A stretch of 64,000 nucleotides of DNA from NCBI GenBank assembly GCA_019054805.1, contig JAHQIY010000003.1, positions 6,386,001-6,450,000 of the forward strand, in the 5' to 3' direction. Numbering within the stretch: the stretch's first letter is position 1; each line of letters starts with the position of its first letter. The stretch comes from Brachionus manjavacas (Eukaryota; Rotifera; Eurotatoria; Ploima; Brachionidae). The notes under the pieces are model-generated. The model saw nothing but the letters and a program-made list of their open reading frames with translations. It made no database searches and was not told the DNA's origin. Shown here one piece after another: positions 35,059 to 47,289 of this stretch. The position numbers and the translations under genes were made by a program.

Positions 35059-38000
35059 TTATTCGCCTGGACACTTAAAATTGGTAGCATAGTCACAATA
35101 GCCAAAATTTGGGTTGAATCTCAGACCGGGAGGACAGTCCCTTCTGAATAAAATACCATTACTTAAGCCCACAGACGATTGACCAAAGTAAACACATTCC
35201 AAATATCTTCCGCTTGTACATCCATAGATGTCAGTAAAGATACCATCTTGAGTGCATCGGAAATATTCAGTCTCACATCTTGGACCAGTAAAACCAGGTT
35301 TGCAATTGCAATAAGCAGATGGAGTAACACCAGTCAGTGTCTCAGAGCATGTTCCATTATTCAGACACTTAATCTCGCTGCAGCGGTTTGAATCTAAAGG
35401 TAAAATATTAATTCCAATTTTTGGGATAATAATTTGCTTTCCCAAATTATAAGCAATTAAAGCAAGTTAATCCGATAAGCTTAGCCTCATAAGCCCTACC
35501 GGTTAAAATCGAAATTTCACAATAGAAACCAGCATAATTTTTCAGGCACCAACATTCGGCTGTTGGCGCTGAGCCTCTTAAAACTACATTACATACTCCA
35601 CCGTTTTGACATTTAATATTCCTACATAGATCGGCGGCTAAGTTTTTTAAAAATTAATTTTTTTTTTTTAAACCTGAACCCTCCTAAAAAAATTAATTTT
35701 GCAGAAAAAAAAAGAGTTACTTGTCAATGTTTCGCAGAATTGACCCGAATAGCCTGATGGACAGATACAGCCTTGGCTGTTGCACACACCACCATTGAAG
35801 CATGGGTTAGGAGAGCAGGTTGTTGTTGTTGTCGAAGCAATTGTAGTAGTTGTAGAAGCTTGGAAATAAAAACAATTACGATTTTTCAGATAAAGATTGT
35901 AGATAGAGCGAAAGCAAAGCAAAGAGAAAGCGGGCAGTGGTATCTTACGACTAAAATTTTGACAGTAAGGTCCAGAAAATTCGGATGTATTGCAAAAGCA
36001 ACCGGCAAACTCTCCATTATGACTTAGAATACAAGATCCTCCATTAAAACAAGGATTGGGATCACAGGGATCAACTAAGATAACTTCATTTTCTTTAAAA
36101 AAAAATTTTAAATGACCCCATTTTTTTAACGCTAAGCTTTAGCATTTTATACCAGAAGCTACTTCACAATATTTTCCGCTGTAGCCAATTTGACAAAGAC
36201 AGCCATAAAACTCTCCTGAGTCATAATTAATGCAAGTAGCATGGTTTTTACATGGATTAGGAATACAGGTAGTCAAAAATGAAGACGACAGGATGGATAT
36301 TTGTAGGTCTGTAAAGTTAAAAATCCTTATCGAATAATTTTAATTTCTTTTTAACCTATTTACCCTTTAATTCACACAAACTACCAAAGTATCCTTCAGG
36401 ACAAACGCATATAAAAGTGCTGCCGACTATACGACAAACACCTTGATTTTGACAGATGCTCTGATTTGGGCACAAGTCCGGTAGAGTATTTGCCGGCTCT
36501 AAAATGTTGATTTAATTTAAAAAAAAAATTTCAGTATGAAAACAGGAAGAAAAAGAAAATGAAACGAAAAATGGAAATATTTATGGTATAATTGATTCAT
36601 ACAAAATTGACACATGTCTCCACTAAATCCGATTGGGCATACACAAATAAAACCACTTTGAGAAACTATGTAACACGATCCACCATTGAAGCAAATGTTT
36701 TGTTGACATGGAGTAACTATTTGATTTAAAAGTGGAGTGATTGTTGATGTTGAAAATTGGTAATTGTATGGAACAGTGACTGGAGTTGTGGTTGTAGCTA
36801 TTGTTGTAGTGGCGATTGTAATACCTGGTTGATTTTAATGTTTAAGCAGTCAAAATAGATGCTATAACTATAGTAATGAAAGGTTTTTTTCTATGAAACT
36901 AGAAAGATTCTATTCTACTAAGAGGATATTCTTTGTCTAAAAAAAGGTAGTGAACATTACTTCGTGTTGGTATAGCTGTGAATGAAGATGCAGGACAAAA
37001 TGTCGGTCTGAAATAACCATCTGGACAATAGCAAGCATAGCTATTTTCCAAATCGATGCAAGTACCTCCATTTTGACACGGCGATGACAAACACTCGTTT
37101 ATATCTTTATAACAAAATTTAAAAAATGTAGTGAGAAATAGGGAAAAAAGTATATTTAATAGACGAATTTGCATACCAATTTCACAATAAGTTCCAGTAA
37201 AGCCATCTTTACATTGACATTTTTCAGAACCATTTGGGGCAAGAGTGCAAGTGCCACCGAATTTACATGGATTATTTGCACAGCCTTGAGCTTCTAAAAT
37301 TATTAATATCTAAATAAAGAGCTTTTTTTAGTATATTATATCAATTTACGTTCACAATTGGTTCCGGTGTAGCCTGAAGGACAGGTACATTTGTAAAAAT
37401 TGACCAAATTTTCACAAATTCCTCCGTTTTTGCACGGATTTGAAACACATTCATTTATTTCTTCGATAAATTTTTCAAAAATTTTCAACAAAAAATGGCC
37501 AAAAATTACCAGTTTCACATCTATATCCAGTATAGCCAGTGACACATTGACAGCAAGTTTGTCCTGTTTGAATCGGGTTGCACCAGAGTTCTTGGGCACT
37601 GTAAGGAACACAAGTACCACCATTGAGACACGAATTTATTTTACAGCTCTCAGTCACAATTAATGCTTGAAAAAAATTGATAATCTATTTTATTAGATAA
37701 TTTTCTTCATTACATTCACAGCTAGAGGTTCTAAAGTCATCTGGTCCGCATTGGCAAACAAAGCCAGACGGCGAATTCGGTGCTTCAATGCATAGATTTG
37801 ATCCACATGGTTGAGAAGTGCACTTATTCACACTGTTGGTGGCTGAACAAAATAAAATATATAAAATTATCTATTTTTGGTAATTTTTAAATTACATGAG
37901 CATGGCTCGAATTTGTACGAGTTGTCTTTGCATTTACAAGCGTACTGATGAGTTGGATGGGTGGTCAAGACACACTCGCCATCACCGCAGGCGTTTTCCG

Positions 38001-38543
38001 GACAAATTTTGGTAATGGTTTCTAATACATTCAAAATTAGAAATAAAATTGTCAGCAATAATAAGAATTTACGTTTTTCGCATAGGACTCCGTTGTAACC
38101 GGTGGGGCATGAGCAAAAAAATGATCCGACCAGATCCAAGCATTGGGCTCCATTTTGACACGGATTTGATGAGCATTCATTAACTTCTTTTTCACACTGT
38201 GTGCCTGTGTAGCCAGCCGAGCAAACACAATAGAACCCAGTCACCATTTTTTGTGCCAAAGCCACATCATAACATGTGCCGTAATTGCATGGATTTGAAT
38301 AGCAAGCCGCTAAAATATAGAATTTGAAAAATTTAGAATTTAATTTTAAAATTTTATTAAGATTTAGGCTTGCTTACATAACTGACGCTTTGATTTGGTT
38401 AAATTTGAGTTTGATAAATTTAGAGATAGTGCGCTATTAGAAGATAGGCTAAAAATCTTTTGGTGCTCAGTGTTCGGTGGTAACATTGATGCACAGTGAA
38501 CCAAAGCAGCCATCAAAGCTAAGAAATGAATTGTTTTCATCAT
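35059..38543 (-). CDS. Secreted multi-EGF protein with C-terminal chitin-binding (peritrophin-A) domain
   Basis: Fifteen exons, high to low: 38543-38378, 38309-38073, 38021-37896, 37842-37714, 37665-37510, 37460-37350, 37293-37177, 37104-36961, 36824-36603, 36498-36364, 36308-36153, 36092-35949, 35858-35721, 35637-35500, 35393-35059 (about 818 codons). The ATG at 38543 starts a signal peptide, [17 protein letters not shown]. Exon 2 holds two EGF modules and exons 3-15 one each, 15 in all; three have the calcium-binding form ([VI]NEC..NPCQNG). Thr-rich linkers precede the modules of exons 9 and 13. The last exon adds a six-Cys CBM14-like domain (RCTQDG...CTSGRYLEC...DCPPGLRFN...CDY). There is no membrane segment, so an extracellular chitin-associated matrix role is inferred. 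All internal exons are symmetric 1-1, permitting exon shuffling or skipping. Oddity: joining exon 9 (ending T) to exon 10 (beginning AG) makes UAG; every other junction is a sense codon. Confidence 0.88.
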
Positions 38544-38670
38544 TTTTTTTCGTTCAGTGGCAAAATTTCTCTCAAAATACAAAAAAATTTTTCTTAAAAA
38601 TAAAATTTATATTTTTTTACTTTTTTTATATTTTTAATTTAGTGAGAAATTAAGAAAGAAAAATTGTTTT

Positions 38671-38680
38671 TTATATATAC
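38671..38680 (-). promoter_or_regulatory. Possible TATA box of the EGF-repeat gene
   Basis: GTATATATAA on the minus strand lies about 130 bases before the ATG. It is the only long alternating TA run in the immediate upstream region. Weak evidence given the AT-rich background. Confidence 0.3.
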
Positions 38681-38699
38681 GCTAATAAAGGCGTATTTT

Positions 38700-39447
38700 T
38701 TCTCACTACTGAACACAATGAAATGTTTTTGCTAATTAATCAGATTTAATTGTTATCTCCCAAACAAAAAAGGGTCTTTTAGAGCATACTTTTACGCGTT
38801 TCCTCAACTGTTTACTCTAAATTAGCCAGCTAATTAAAAAAATATTTACATTTACTTTTGGTCTAAGTCTATTTTTGCCTAATTAGGGAAATTATTTGCA
38901 ATAAGTGTTTGCTTAGTGCTTAATCGATTTCAAATCAATAGATTTACTTTAAATGTTTGTTCATAACATGAGGTGACAAGCCCTTTTTAATTATAAGGGT
39001 ACAATTGGCACACGCATTTTATCGGAAAAAACTTCGAATAGGAAACATTAGAATATTTTAAATATTTTCTAAGCTTGTATTCAGTAAATAGGAGTTTAAT
39101 TTAATGGATAATGCTCGGGTCGGTGTTGATTAATTAGTCACGTTCTGCCAAATGCTCATATTTTATAGAACATGGTCGGAAAGTTTTTTTCTTAATTTTT
39201 TATTCTTTTAAATCGATTTTTGTTGAATAGGTTTTTAAAAATCTTTTTTTTTTAAATTTTAGACTTTTATTTCTGGGGTAAATTGACATAATATTTCTTT
39301 TTTTTTTTGAAAAATAAAAAAAAAATTTCCAAAAAAAATTGCAAATTCTGTGTTGCACCTATTTTAGGCAAAATAAATTTTTTTTTTAATTATTAAGTTA
39401 TTTGCAATGAACCTAATTTGAAAGCGACGGGGTTTTGAAGTTCGTTT
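38700..39447. other. Gene-free AT-rich spacer
   Basis: No exon recognised. The last ~25 bases form a more degenerate outer part of the fold-back element that follows. Confidence 0.45.
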
Positions 39448-39737
39448 CAATTTGGTTCTTTGCAAATAACTTTTGAATAGAATGTAATAAACTAGTTCTG
39501 AAAGATTTCACAACCTACAACAAGTTTGTTACACCTCCAGATAGAGTCTGCAAAATGGCGTGCAAACTTATGCAATTTGCACTACATTAAGAATGATTTA
39601 AATAAGGTAAACAAATATTTTGCACAGTTATTGCAGACTTTATCTTGAGGTGTAACAAATTTGTTTCAGGTTTTTACATTTTTCAGAACCAATTTATTTC
39701 ATTTCATTTAAAAGTTATTAGCAAAGAACTGAATTGG
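39448..39737. repeat. Long imperfect inverted repeat (fold-back element)
   Basis: The left arm 39448-39552 (CAATTTGGTTCTTTGCAAAT ... AGTCTGCA) pairs with the right arm 39632-39737 (TGCAGACTTTATC ... TTAGCAAAGAACTGAATTGG), roughly 105 bases each with scattered mismatches. They are separated by ~80 bases that contain a smaller TTTGCACTACATTAAG / TTTTGCACAG similarity. A weaker extension reaches about 39425 and 39778. There is no coding content. Probably a fold-back transposon or old MITE; a long-hairpin RNA source is the alternative. Confidence 0.75.
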
Positions 39738-39778
39738 AATGATCGAATTGAAAAGAACCTCACAACTTCCAAAACGAC

Positions 39779-42700
39779 CATTTCTTGACATATTTGATAC
39801 TAGAACGCACCAGGATTTAAATAAAACTATTTTCAGCTTAAATCAACTGACTAAAACTGATTATTTTCCCTTTTTTTTGCACTTTTAAAAAAAATGAAAA
39901 TATTTATAATAATTTTTAATAGAATGTTATAATTTTTTTAAAAAGAGTAAAAAAAATAATAATTTATTAGACCTAACTTACAAGATTAAAATTACAAAAT
40001 TCATTAAAGGCATAATAAATAAATAAATGTAAATAAATATTCTTGTCAATCATATATAAAGAATATATTAATTAATTTATTTTGTTTATTTTTTATAAAA
40101 TCTGATTATTTGAAATTAATAAACTCGTTCAATTTTTTTTCTAAATTCTATTTTTCTATATATTATCCACCTTAAAAAATGTATGTTCTATTCAATCCTT
40201 GTATACGATGTTCCCAATAGACACTTTATAACACCTAATTTTGCTCATTAATACCCGCTAAATAATTTGCGTTATATATATATAATCTAAAGATCAGTGA
40301 TTGCAGGTTATCAAGTTTTCGATTTTTTACTTAAACTAAAAGCTTATCACAAAACCCAAAGTTAAAAATTTAAATAATTTTTCATTGATTTTGACAGCAA
40401 GATATGAAATCTTAAAAATTAAACTTTAAAATTTTTTTTGATAATTAAATTTACTATTTGTTCTTTTTTAAATTTCTTTCAATTAGACATGGATATGTTT
40501 TCCTGTTGATTTAACTTAAAATTGAATGATCTTTGTTTAAAAAAAAAATAAAATTAATAAAAAAAAATTATCAGCATATTTTAATTCTAAATAAAAGAAT
40601 CTCTTACCATTAAATGTTTATCAAAAAAAAATTTAAAGGATTTGAATCAATATCTAAAACAATAGGCGAACTATCAGTTTCAAGTTGACAATAAAGTAAT
40701 GATATATTTAAGGAAACCTTGTTAGTGTGTCACATTAATCAAAATACGAGATCGACAATGTTGAAAAAAGTTGAAAAAAATTGTGATTTATCGCTCATCT
40801 TCTTACAGAATTCAATCGGACAGGTCATTTTCTCATGAAGATTTTTTTGATTTTGTTCCTAAAATTAAACATTGAAAGCATATGATAGATTTTTTATTTG
40901 ATAGAAAAAAGTTTTAGAATATTTTGACTAAAAAAATTTCAAATTGTGCTTTTATACTGAGAGCAAAAATTAATTTTAATTGCCTAATCTCAAGAATAAA
41001 TCAAAAAATTTGATCTATTTAGCACTGATATGGATTCGGTTACTTGTCAACTATTATGCAATATCCGATTATTGGTCATATCAGATAAAATTGAATACCT
41101 TTAATGAAAATTTTTATTAAAAAAAATTGACAAGCTATTTATATTTCAATAGTATCGGATAGCCTACTAAACTTTAAATTTTGGAATTATCTGAAGCCAA
41201 AATTCTTGTTTAAATTTCACATTCTATTGTTAAATTTTCTTCTTTTTTTAAAATTCTGCTCAAATCTTTGCAAAATTGATAGAGTCACGCAAAGACGCGT
41301 CGCCACTCTTTCACTAGCTAATCGTTTCACTTGTTAATTAAAACTCAAGAAGCTTATCTTGTTTTTAAATAAGCCATATTGTGCCCGATCTTTGGCAAAA
41401 TATCATTGAAGTGTGCCAGTGCACAAAAGATTAAAAATTAATTCTACAACCTAATTTAAATAAATTAATTTTTTTAATTTTAAAATAAAGCTAATCTGAA
41501 TTAAGATGACACGAAAAAATATTCTTTATGCAACTTGAAAATCAAAAAGAAAGCGTCTCAAGTTACCCATTTTTAACAAGGTCGATTTTTCACGAGATTA
41601 GTAGGAAAAAAGGGAGAAAAAAGAAATCTCACCGATTTTAAAATTAATGGTTAGTCTTATGAGATTTGATTCAAATTTATAGCATTAAACGCTAATTAAC
41701 TAAAATAAATGTTTACCGTTAACTTAACGTCCATATTTGAAGGAGGAAAACTTAAATTTTAATTTGATCTTTATGTAACCTAATATGGATTATTTTGAAA
41801 TTTTAAATTTGACTATTGCCTTGTCGAATTCAATTATGCAATATTCAGTTTATCGGGTTTTTCTCAAATATTTGAGTCCCATATTCTACAAGATTTTTGT
41901 ATCTTTTCTCCAAATATTTGTCACTTTTGAATCGTTTTTAGTTAATTCAATCAAATATTTGTTGCAAAATGGTCTGACATTGTTTTATTGCTAAAAATAT
42001 ACGAACTTATTATATGAAACAAAAAAAAATGGTTTATCATTTAACAAAAAATTTTTATCATAAACTATGAAAACTAAAGGAAATAAATTCCGTTTTCCCA
42101 TATTCGATGTTGCAGCCTCATAAATCAATACACAACTTTGGTGCTTGCAACAAATATCATATCGCTATAAGCCTTGGTTCCACAGCAAAATCAAGTTTTC
42201 AAGTTTTATGCAGCATTTAAGTTTGAGATTTTTGCCACAAAGTAAAATAAAAATTTTTCTAATTTTTTATTCAATTTGTAGCGCTGGATCAAGTGCATTA
42301 TTTTATTATTTGGTTTATGAAATGAAAAATAACCAAAACATGCTCGAAAAGATCTAAATGTGATGTTTTCAGAGAATTAAAGACAAAAGTAGAAAAGAGT
42401 TTACAAATCTATTTGTTTCACAAATGGGCAAACATTTATTATATTACATATATTATTATTTCACCAAATAAAAGAAAATTCGATCTTCAAAGTGTTTCTT
42501 CTATTCGAAAATTTTTACTCTATAAAAGTGATTCAAATAAAAGAAATTTATCCATTTTTTTTTTCTTCTATTAGAAATAAGAAAATAGATGCTTTACATG
42601 ACAAATGACTGGCGATTTTTTTTAAAACGAGACACATTTTTTTAATTAATATATATTTGATGTAATAACAATTAATAAATATTTGAATATATATTTGATG

Positions 42701-45055
42701 TTGGAGTATTTTTTTGTGTTCTTGGGACTTTGAGAATTCAGGAAGCCTTTTCACAATAACTGTTAATACCTTAAAACTAGAAGCACCGAACGAGTCTCTT
42801 GACTCGTTTAATAAAATCTTAAATTTATTTAACAAGAAAAAAAATTTTTTTTTTAAATAAATTGAATCGCATTACTTAATCTCATTTCTACTTTTAATAA
42901 TGCTCTTATGTCACACTAAAAATTCAAAATCACTCATGTATACTAAGTAATAAAAAATCTAGAAAACATTATCTAACAAGAACTCTCTAAAATTTGATAA
43001 AGATTTCTTTTGATTAAAAAATATCAAAAAGTAGATAAAAAATGATGAGGATGTCTAAATTAGTATTTGAAGTAAGATATATTTTATGAGACCTGATAAA
43101 GACTTAAAGAATCGAATTCGGAGGCTTTAGATTAAAAAAATTACTGTAATTTTGGAATTTTACTTAAAATAGATGAGCATTATCCATCATAATATGTTTG
43201 ACCATACACACAAAATTTACTACTATTACTACTATTTATATCTAATTTATTACCAACAATTTTAAGAATTTTTAATAAAACTATTGATTTAAAAAAAACT
43301 ATTTTCAAGTTTAGTGGTTTATCTATAGAGAGATGCTAAAATAGTCTGATGAAAAAATCTCAAAAAGTAGATTTGTGAAAAAAATTTGTTTATCGGATTA
43401 AAAATTTTTTTAATCTTGTTAGTTGAATCCTAACATTAGCTTTAGGATTTTAAAAAAGTACTCTATTTTTTTAAATTTTGTTTTCTCGATTTTTTTTTAG
43501 TAAATTTAAAAAATGAAAAAAAGAAATATATGACCTTATAATAAATCATAGGTTTAATCCAAATTTGTAAATAATTAAATAGAAATTGTAAAAGCAGTTA
43601 AACTAAAATATCCAGAAGCTTATCAATTCTCGTTGACATTTTATCCAAAGAAACATTATTATCAGCTTTTAATCCTTTTCACCATCTAATTTACATTTTT
43701 TTTATTTTGATTAAAAAAATTATAAAAATAGACTGAATGCTTCATTTAAACTTTTTTGAAAATTCTTAAAAATTAAAAAAATGAGCGTATTTCTTATTTT
43801 TGAAATTAATGATTTGTTAAAATTTGATATTTTATGAAACCGTTCCAAGAATAAAATTTACTATTTTTTCACACGAACTGTAATTCTACTCTTTTAGAAC
43901 AAATTAAAATCAATAAGAACTTATTAGATAAAATCATCAAGTAAGCTTAATCATGAGAACATTTTATTTTGAGTTTATATCACGTTTTATTATTTGCCAG
44001 ATAAAAACAAGAAAAACAAAACCGATCAAAAATGAAAATCAAAAATTATGAAGATCCATTGAATCAAAATCAAATATTGCTTTCTGATAAATTCAATAAA
44101 AAAAAACATAAAATATGTAATTTTTTTATCCCAAATCTTTGATTTACGATTTTTACTTTTTTAAACTTTTCAATTGAAAAAAATATTCGTGATAAGACAA
44201 TAACGGTACAGCACTTTATCACATCCCGAATTTGGTATAATAAATTTCTAGCGCCGATCAAGAACTTAATTTAATAAAGATTGATAAAAATATATAGTCT
44301 AGATTATAAACACTAAATGCAGTTAATTTATAAAATGCATTTATTGATAATAATCCAGCAAAAAAGTAAAAAAACAAATTGACAATAACAACAGTAAATA
44401 AAGTTTTGTCTATGGTAAATTTTTTAGTTTAAGGCATTTGAATCAAAATAGTCCAGTATAAATTCAATACCAATTCTTTTAAATTTTTAAAATTTGCTTG
44501 ATTTTAAGTAATCCTTTGATTAAGTCTAGGATCATGGTTTTATTTCCTCTTTCCTTGAATTAAGTTAACCTTACACCGATATAAGCTTAAATACTTCTAT
44601 AGTGGCTAGCAGAATCTTATTTTTCAAGTTTTCTTTTCCATAGACAATTTTAAAACAAATACCTTAAAAAATGAATCGATTTTATATGATTTATTTTTAT
44701 TAATGCATGACAATTATCATTAATAATTGATAAAAATATTTATTTTGAATAAAAGATAAATATCAAAGTCAATAACTTCCTCTCTAAGATAAAACATAAC
44801 AAAAAATGAACATGAAAAAATTGATTCGGATATGGAAAAATAGCTTAGGAAAAGATTTCGGTAAAAAAATTTTTTATAAATTCTGTAGAAATTTATTCCA
44901 AAATTTTTGGCTAAAAAAGGTCACTTTTATTTATTCATAAGCGTGTAAATATTTTAACAATATTAGAATCAACTACTCTAATTTGTAATTCGTGCTTGAA
45001 TCTAAGACTGCTTGTTCCAAGTACATTTCCTTAATCAAATCTCATCAAACATTTG
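39779..45055. other. Gene-free AT-rich region
   Basis: No supported gene. Two hydrophobic plus-strand frames (41785-41994 with an ATG; 42145-42357 without one) have some protein-like look (the second ends SSALFYYLVYEMKNNQNMLE), but have no partner exons or family match. Confidence 0.4.
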
Positions 45056-46372
45056 AAATATGATAAGTCCAAACGAATGTATGGAATTTCTTTTGGGAAT
45101 GAAATATCTGAAAATGTTTGATGAATTACAACAGCTAGGTTTAGATTAACCTATTTGTCTCATGCATTAACTAACTTACTTTTTTTTAAAAATTTTAGAT
45201 ATCAAATATTTGATAAAGGGATAATATTTGCAAAATTTATAAGATTTTTAACCAAAAATCACAGATGATTTCAAGTCTTGCTAAAGAAAAGTAAACATTT
45301 TAATTTTTCAGAGTTTTTATTAAAAAGTTAAATAAAAAACAACACAATACCACTAATTAAATTGATAATTCTCTTGATAGCATGATTTTACAAAACCGGA
45401 TGCCATCAATTGGTGATTAAAGGGAAAAAAGACTTTTGAGTGAATTTTCGTTTAGCAAATTTTTCCAATTTCTTATACATGCTAAAAAATTTGATTATAA
45501 AGTTATTATTATCATTCTTAAAACTTAATTTAGACATTTGAATCATGATAAGTCCATATGAATGTATGGAATTTCTTTTGGTAATGAAATATCTGAAAAT
45601 GTTTGATAGGACAACTATTAGAAATTTGAATTGGAGTTTGGGTTCAAATTAATCTAATTAAATAAACAAATGAACGGATTGTCATTTTAGTCCAATTTTT
45701 TTTTATTTTGATCTTTGAGAATAAAGAATTTAGCTGACAAAATTGGTCTCAAACTTTCAATAAAAAGGTACTAACCAATTATCCTAATCTATTACAAATC
45801 AAACCCAAATAAAATAAAATTAAATATCAATTTTCTTAATTAAATTTTTCATCATTTTTGATTAAATTTTATAGATTTTGTTAATTGGTAAAACCTTAAA
45901 TAACCGAATTTAACCAAATTCTGTACAAATACAGTACAAAGCTGAAATAAGTTAATAGAAAAATAAAAATAAACAAAAAAAAGAAAAACGTTTAAACAAA
46001 AATCGCAACACCGAAAAATGCAACGATTTTAAAAAAAAAATTTGAAATTTTATATGATCGGGTGTTTAAACATTTAGAAAATAGGGTTACGACCCTTCCT
46101 AGGAAAGTCAGGGATGATTTTCAATTGATCATATCTCTTGCATATTTTATGAATTGATTTTCAAAAAATTTTCAAAAATTATAAAATTTCAAAGCAACTT
46201 AATTTTTAAGGTATAACAATCAGCTTCATAATTCTCATGATAGCATGATTCTATAAAACGCAAAAGACTTTTGAGTGTTTTGTTTCACAAATTTTTCAAA
46301 TCCTTATACATGGCTAAAAAAATTAATTATTCAGTTATTATTTTCATTTTTAAAATTTAATTTAGACTCAAC
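45056..46372. repeat. Local direct duplications
   Basis: Segment A (TGATAAGTCCAAACGAATGT then ATGGAATTTCTTTTGG, 45056-45125) recurs at about 45542-45612. Segment B (CTTGATAGCATGATTTTACA ... TTAAAACTTAATTTAGACAT, 45365-45545) recurs at 46219-46372 with indels. The order B-A against B alone suggests an old tandem duplication of a non-coding or transposon-derived sequence. No coding content. Confidence 0.7.
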
Positions 46373-46457
46373 ATATAATGTTTATTTTACTTTCGATTAT
46401 TAAAATTAGAATTTTTGTTTATGTTTGTTCGGAGCTATATACTTCAGATTTAAAAAG
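46366..46457 (+). repeat. Left arm of a large inverted repeat enclosing the 46.5-54.4 kb block
   Basis: CTCAACATATAATGTTTATT ... TTGTTCGGAGCTATATACTTCAGATTTAAAAAG is found inverted at 54406-54496 with few differences over ~91 bases. The enclosed 8 kb contains LINE, SINE and one gene. Either two copies of one repeat in opposite orientation, or the ends of a large compound element. Confidence 0.7.
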
Positions 46458-46504
46458 TGTAATGCCTTTATTTACTTATCGGATTAGTAAATAAAGGCAT
46501 TACA
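46458..46504. repeat. Perfect 19-base hairpin beside the left arm
   Basis: TGTAATGCCTTTATTTACT, a 9-base loop, then its exact complement ending at 46504. A comparable 18-base perfect hairpin (CTTCAGATTTAAAAAGAT) lies beside the right arm at 54377-54421, so each arm is associated with its own palindrome. Confidence 0.75.
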
Positions 46505-46689
46505 GCCATAAATGTTTTAAATATTGGATAGATCACGAAAGAAGGAAAGAAGAAATAGTTTTTCAATCGCAAATAAGAAAAGATACGATAAAATAGCTTA
46601 TTTAAGTGAAAGTTTTTTGTGTTGACTGATTAATAAATTTTATCTGTACTAAAACAAAACAGAAATTTTTTTAAAAGTAATATTTAAAA

Positions 46690-46730
46690 ATAGAACGCCT
46701 GGTTGACCGGTCAAATGGGTAATTTTTAAT
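46690..46730 (+). mobile_element. Fragment related to the hAT-like MITE at 56.4-57.0 kb
   Basis: CGCCTGGTTGACCGGTCAAATGGGTAA-type sequence matches the MITE arm (CGCCTGACTGACCGGCCAAATAACC). Only ~35 bases are kept. Confidence 0.5.
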
Positions 46731-46862
46731 AAAAATTTCAATGAATATACAATCAAATTTAACTTTTTATTTAACTATTTACCTTTGTGTGGCTGATGGC
46801 ATCAATATATTTAAAATAGCAGTGTTTTTTTTATTTTAATATGTCTAAATTTACCCAACAAA

Positions 46863-47146
46863 GCCCGTATAGCCGAGTGTTAGTCATGCAAGCAGAGGAT
46901 CGAGGGTTCAAAACCCGCTGAGGGTAAAAAAAATCTTCAAAATATCTCTGCAATATGGGGCGAATGTTTAAACCTCTTTCATCACAAAAATAGGGGGACC
47001 AGTTTCGACTGGGTAATATTTGCGGTGTAGATGATCAACTCGATGCAGTAGCCTCTGTGTCAGATCGGAGCCGTTGCTCAAAAAGGTACTTGAAAAGGAG
47101 ATGAGTGCCTCCCCATTATCCACAAGGATAGAATAGGGACAATTAT
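46863..47146 (+). mobile_element. tRNA-derived SINE, copy 3 (longest body)
   Basis: The head GCCCGTATAGCCGAG ... B-box-like GGTTCAAAACC is followed by the full body (ATCTTCAAAATATCTCTGCA ... GACCAGTTTCGACTGGGTAA ... GATGAGTGCCTCCCCATTAT) and ends ACAATTAT. About 10 bases of the anticodon-arm region are missing compared with copy 1, so the head is no longer a tRNA. Together with the two copies near 2.4 and 3.4 kb it defines a family of about 285 bases. Confidence 0.85.
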
Positions 47147-47289
47147 GAAAAAGATAGGAAGGAAGAAACTAACTTAAAATAAAAATAATCTTCACCGCTT
47201 TTTTTTTCGGTGAAGTTTGTAGGCATTTAAAAGATATTTCGCTTTTTTTTAAAAATCAAGTTATAATATTCTATTCAAACAATTAATGG

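Noticed and set aside
35773-36027. Plus-strand frames across the EGF gene
   Set aside because: Antisense shadows of exons 12-13.
42145-42357. Possible small membrane protein ending SSALFYYLVYEMKNNQNMLE
   Set aside because: No ATG, no consistent upstream exon phase found, no family recognised. Kept only as a remark.
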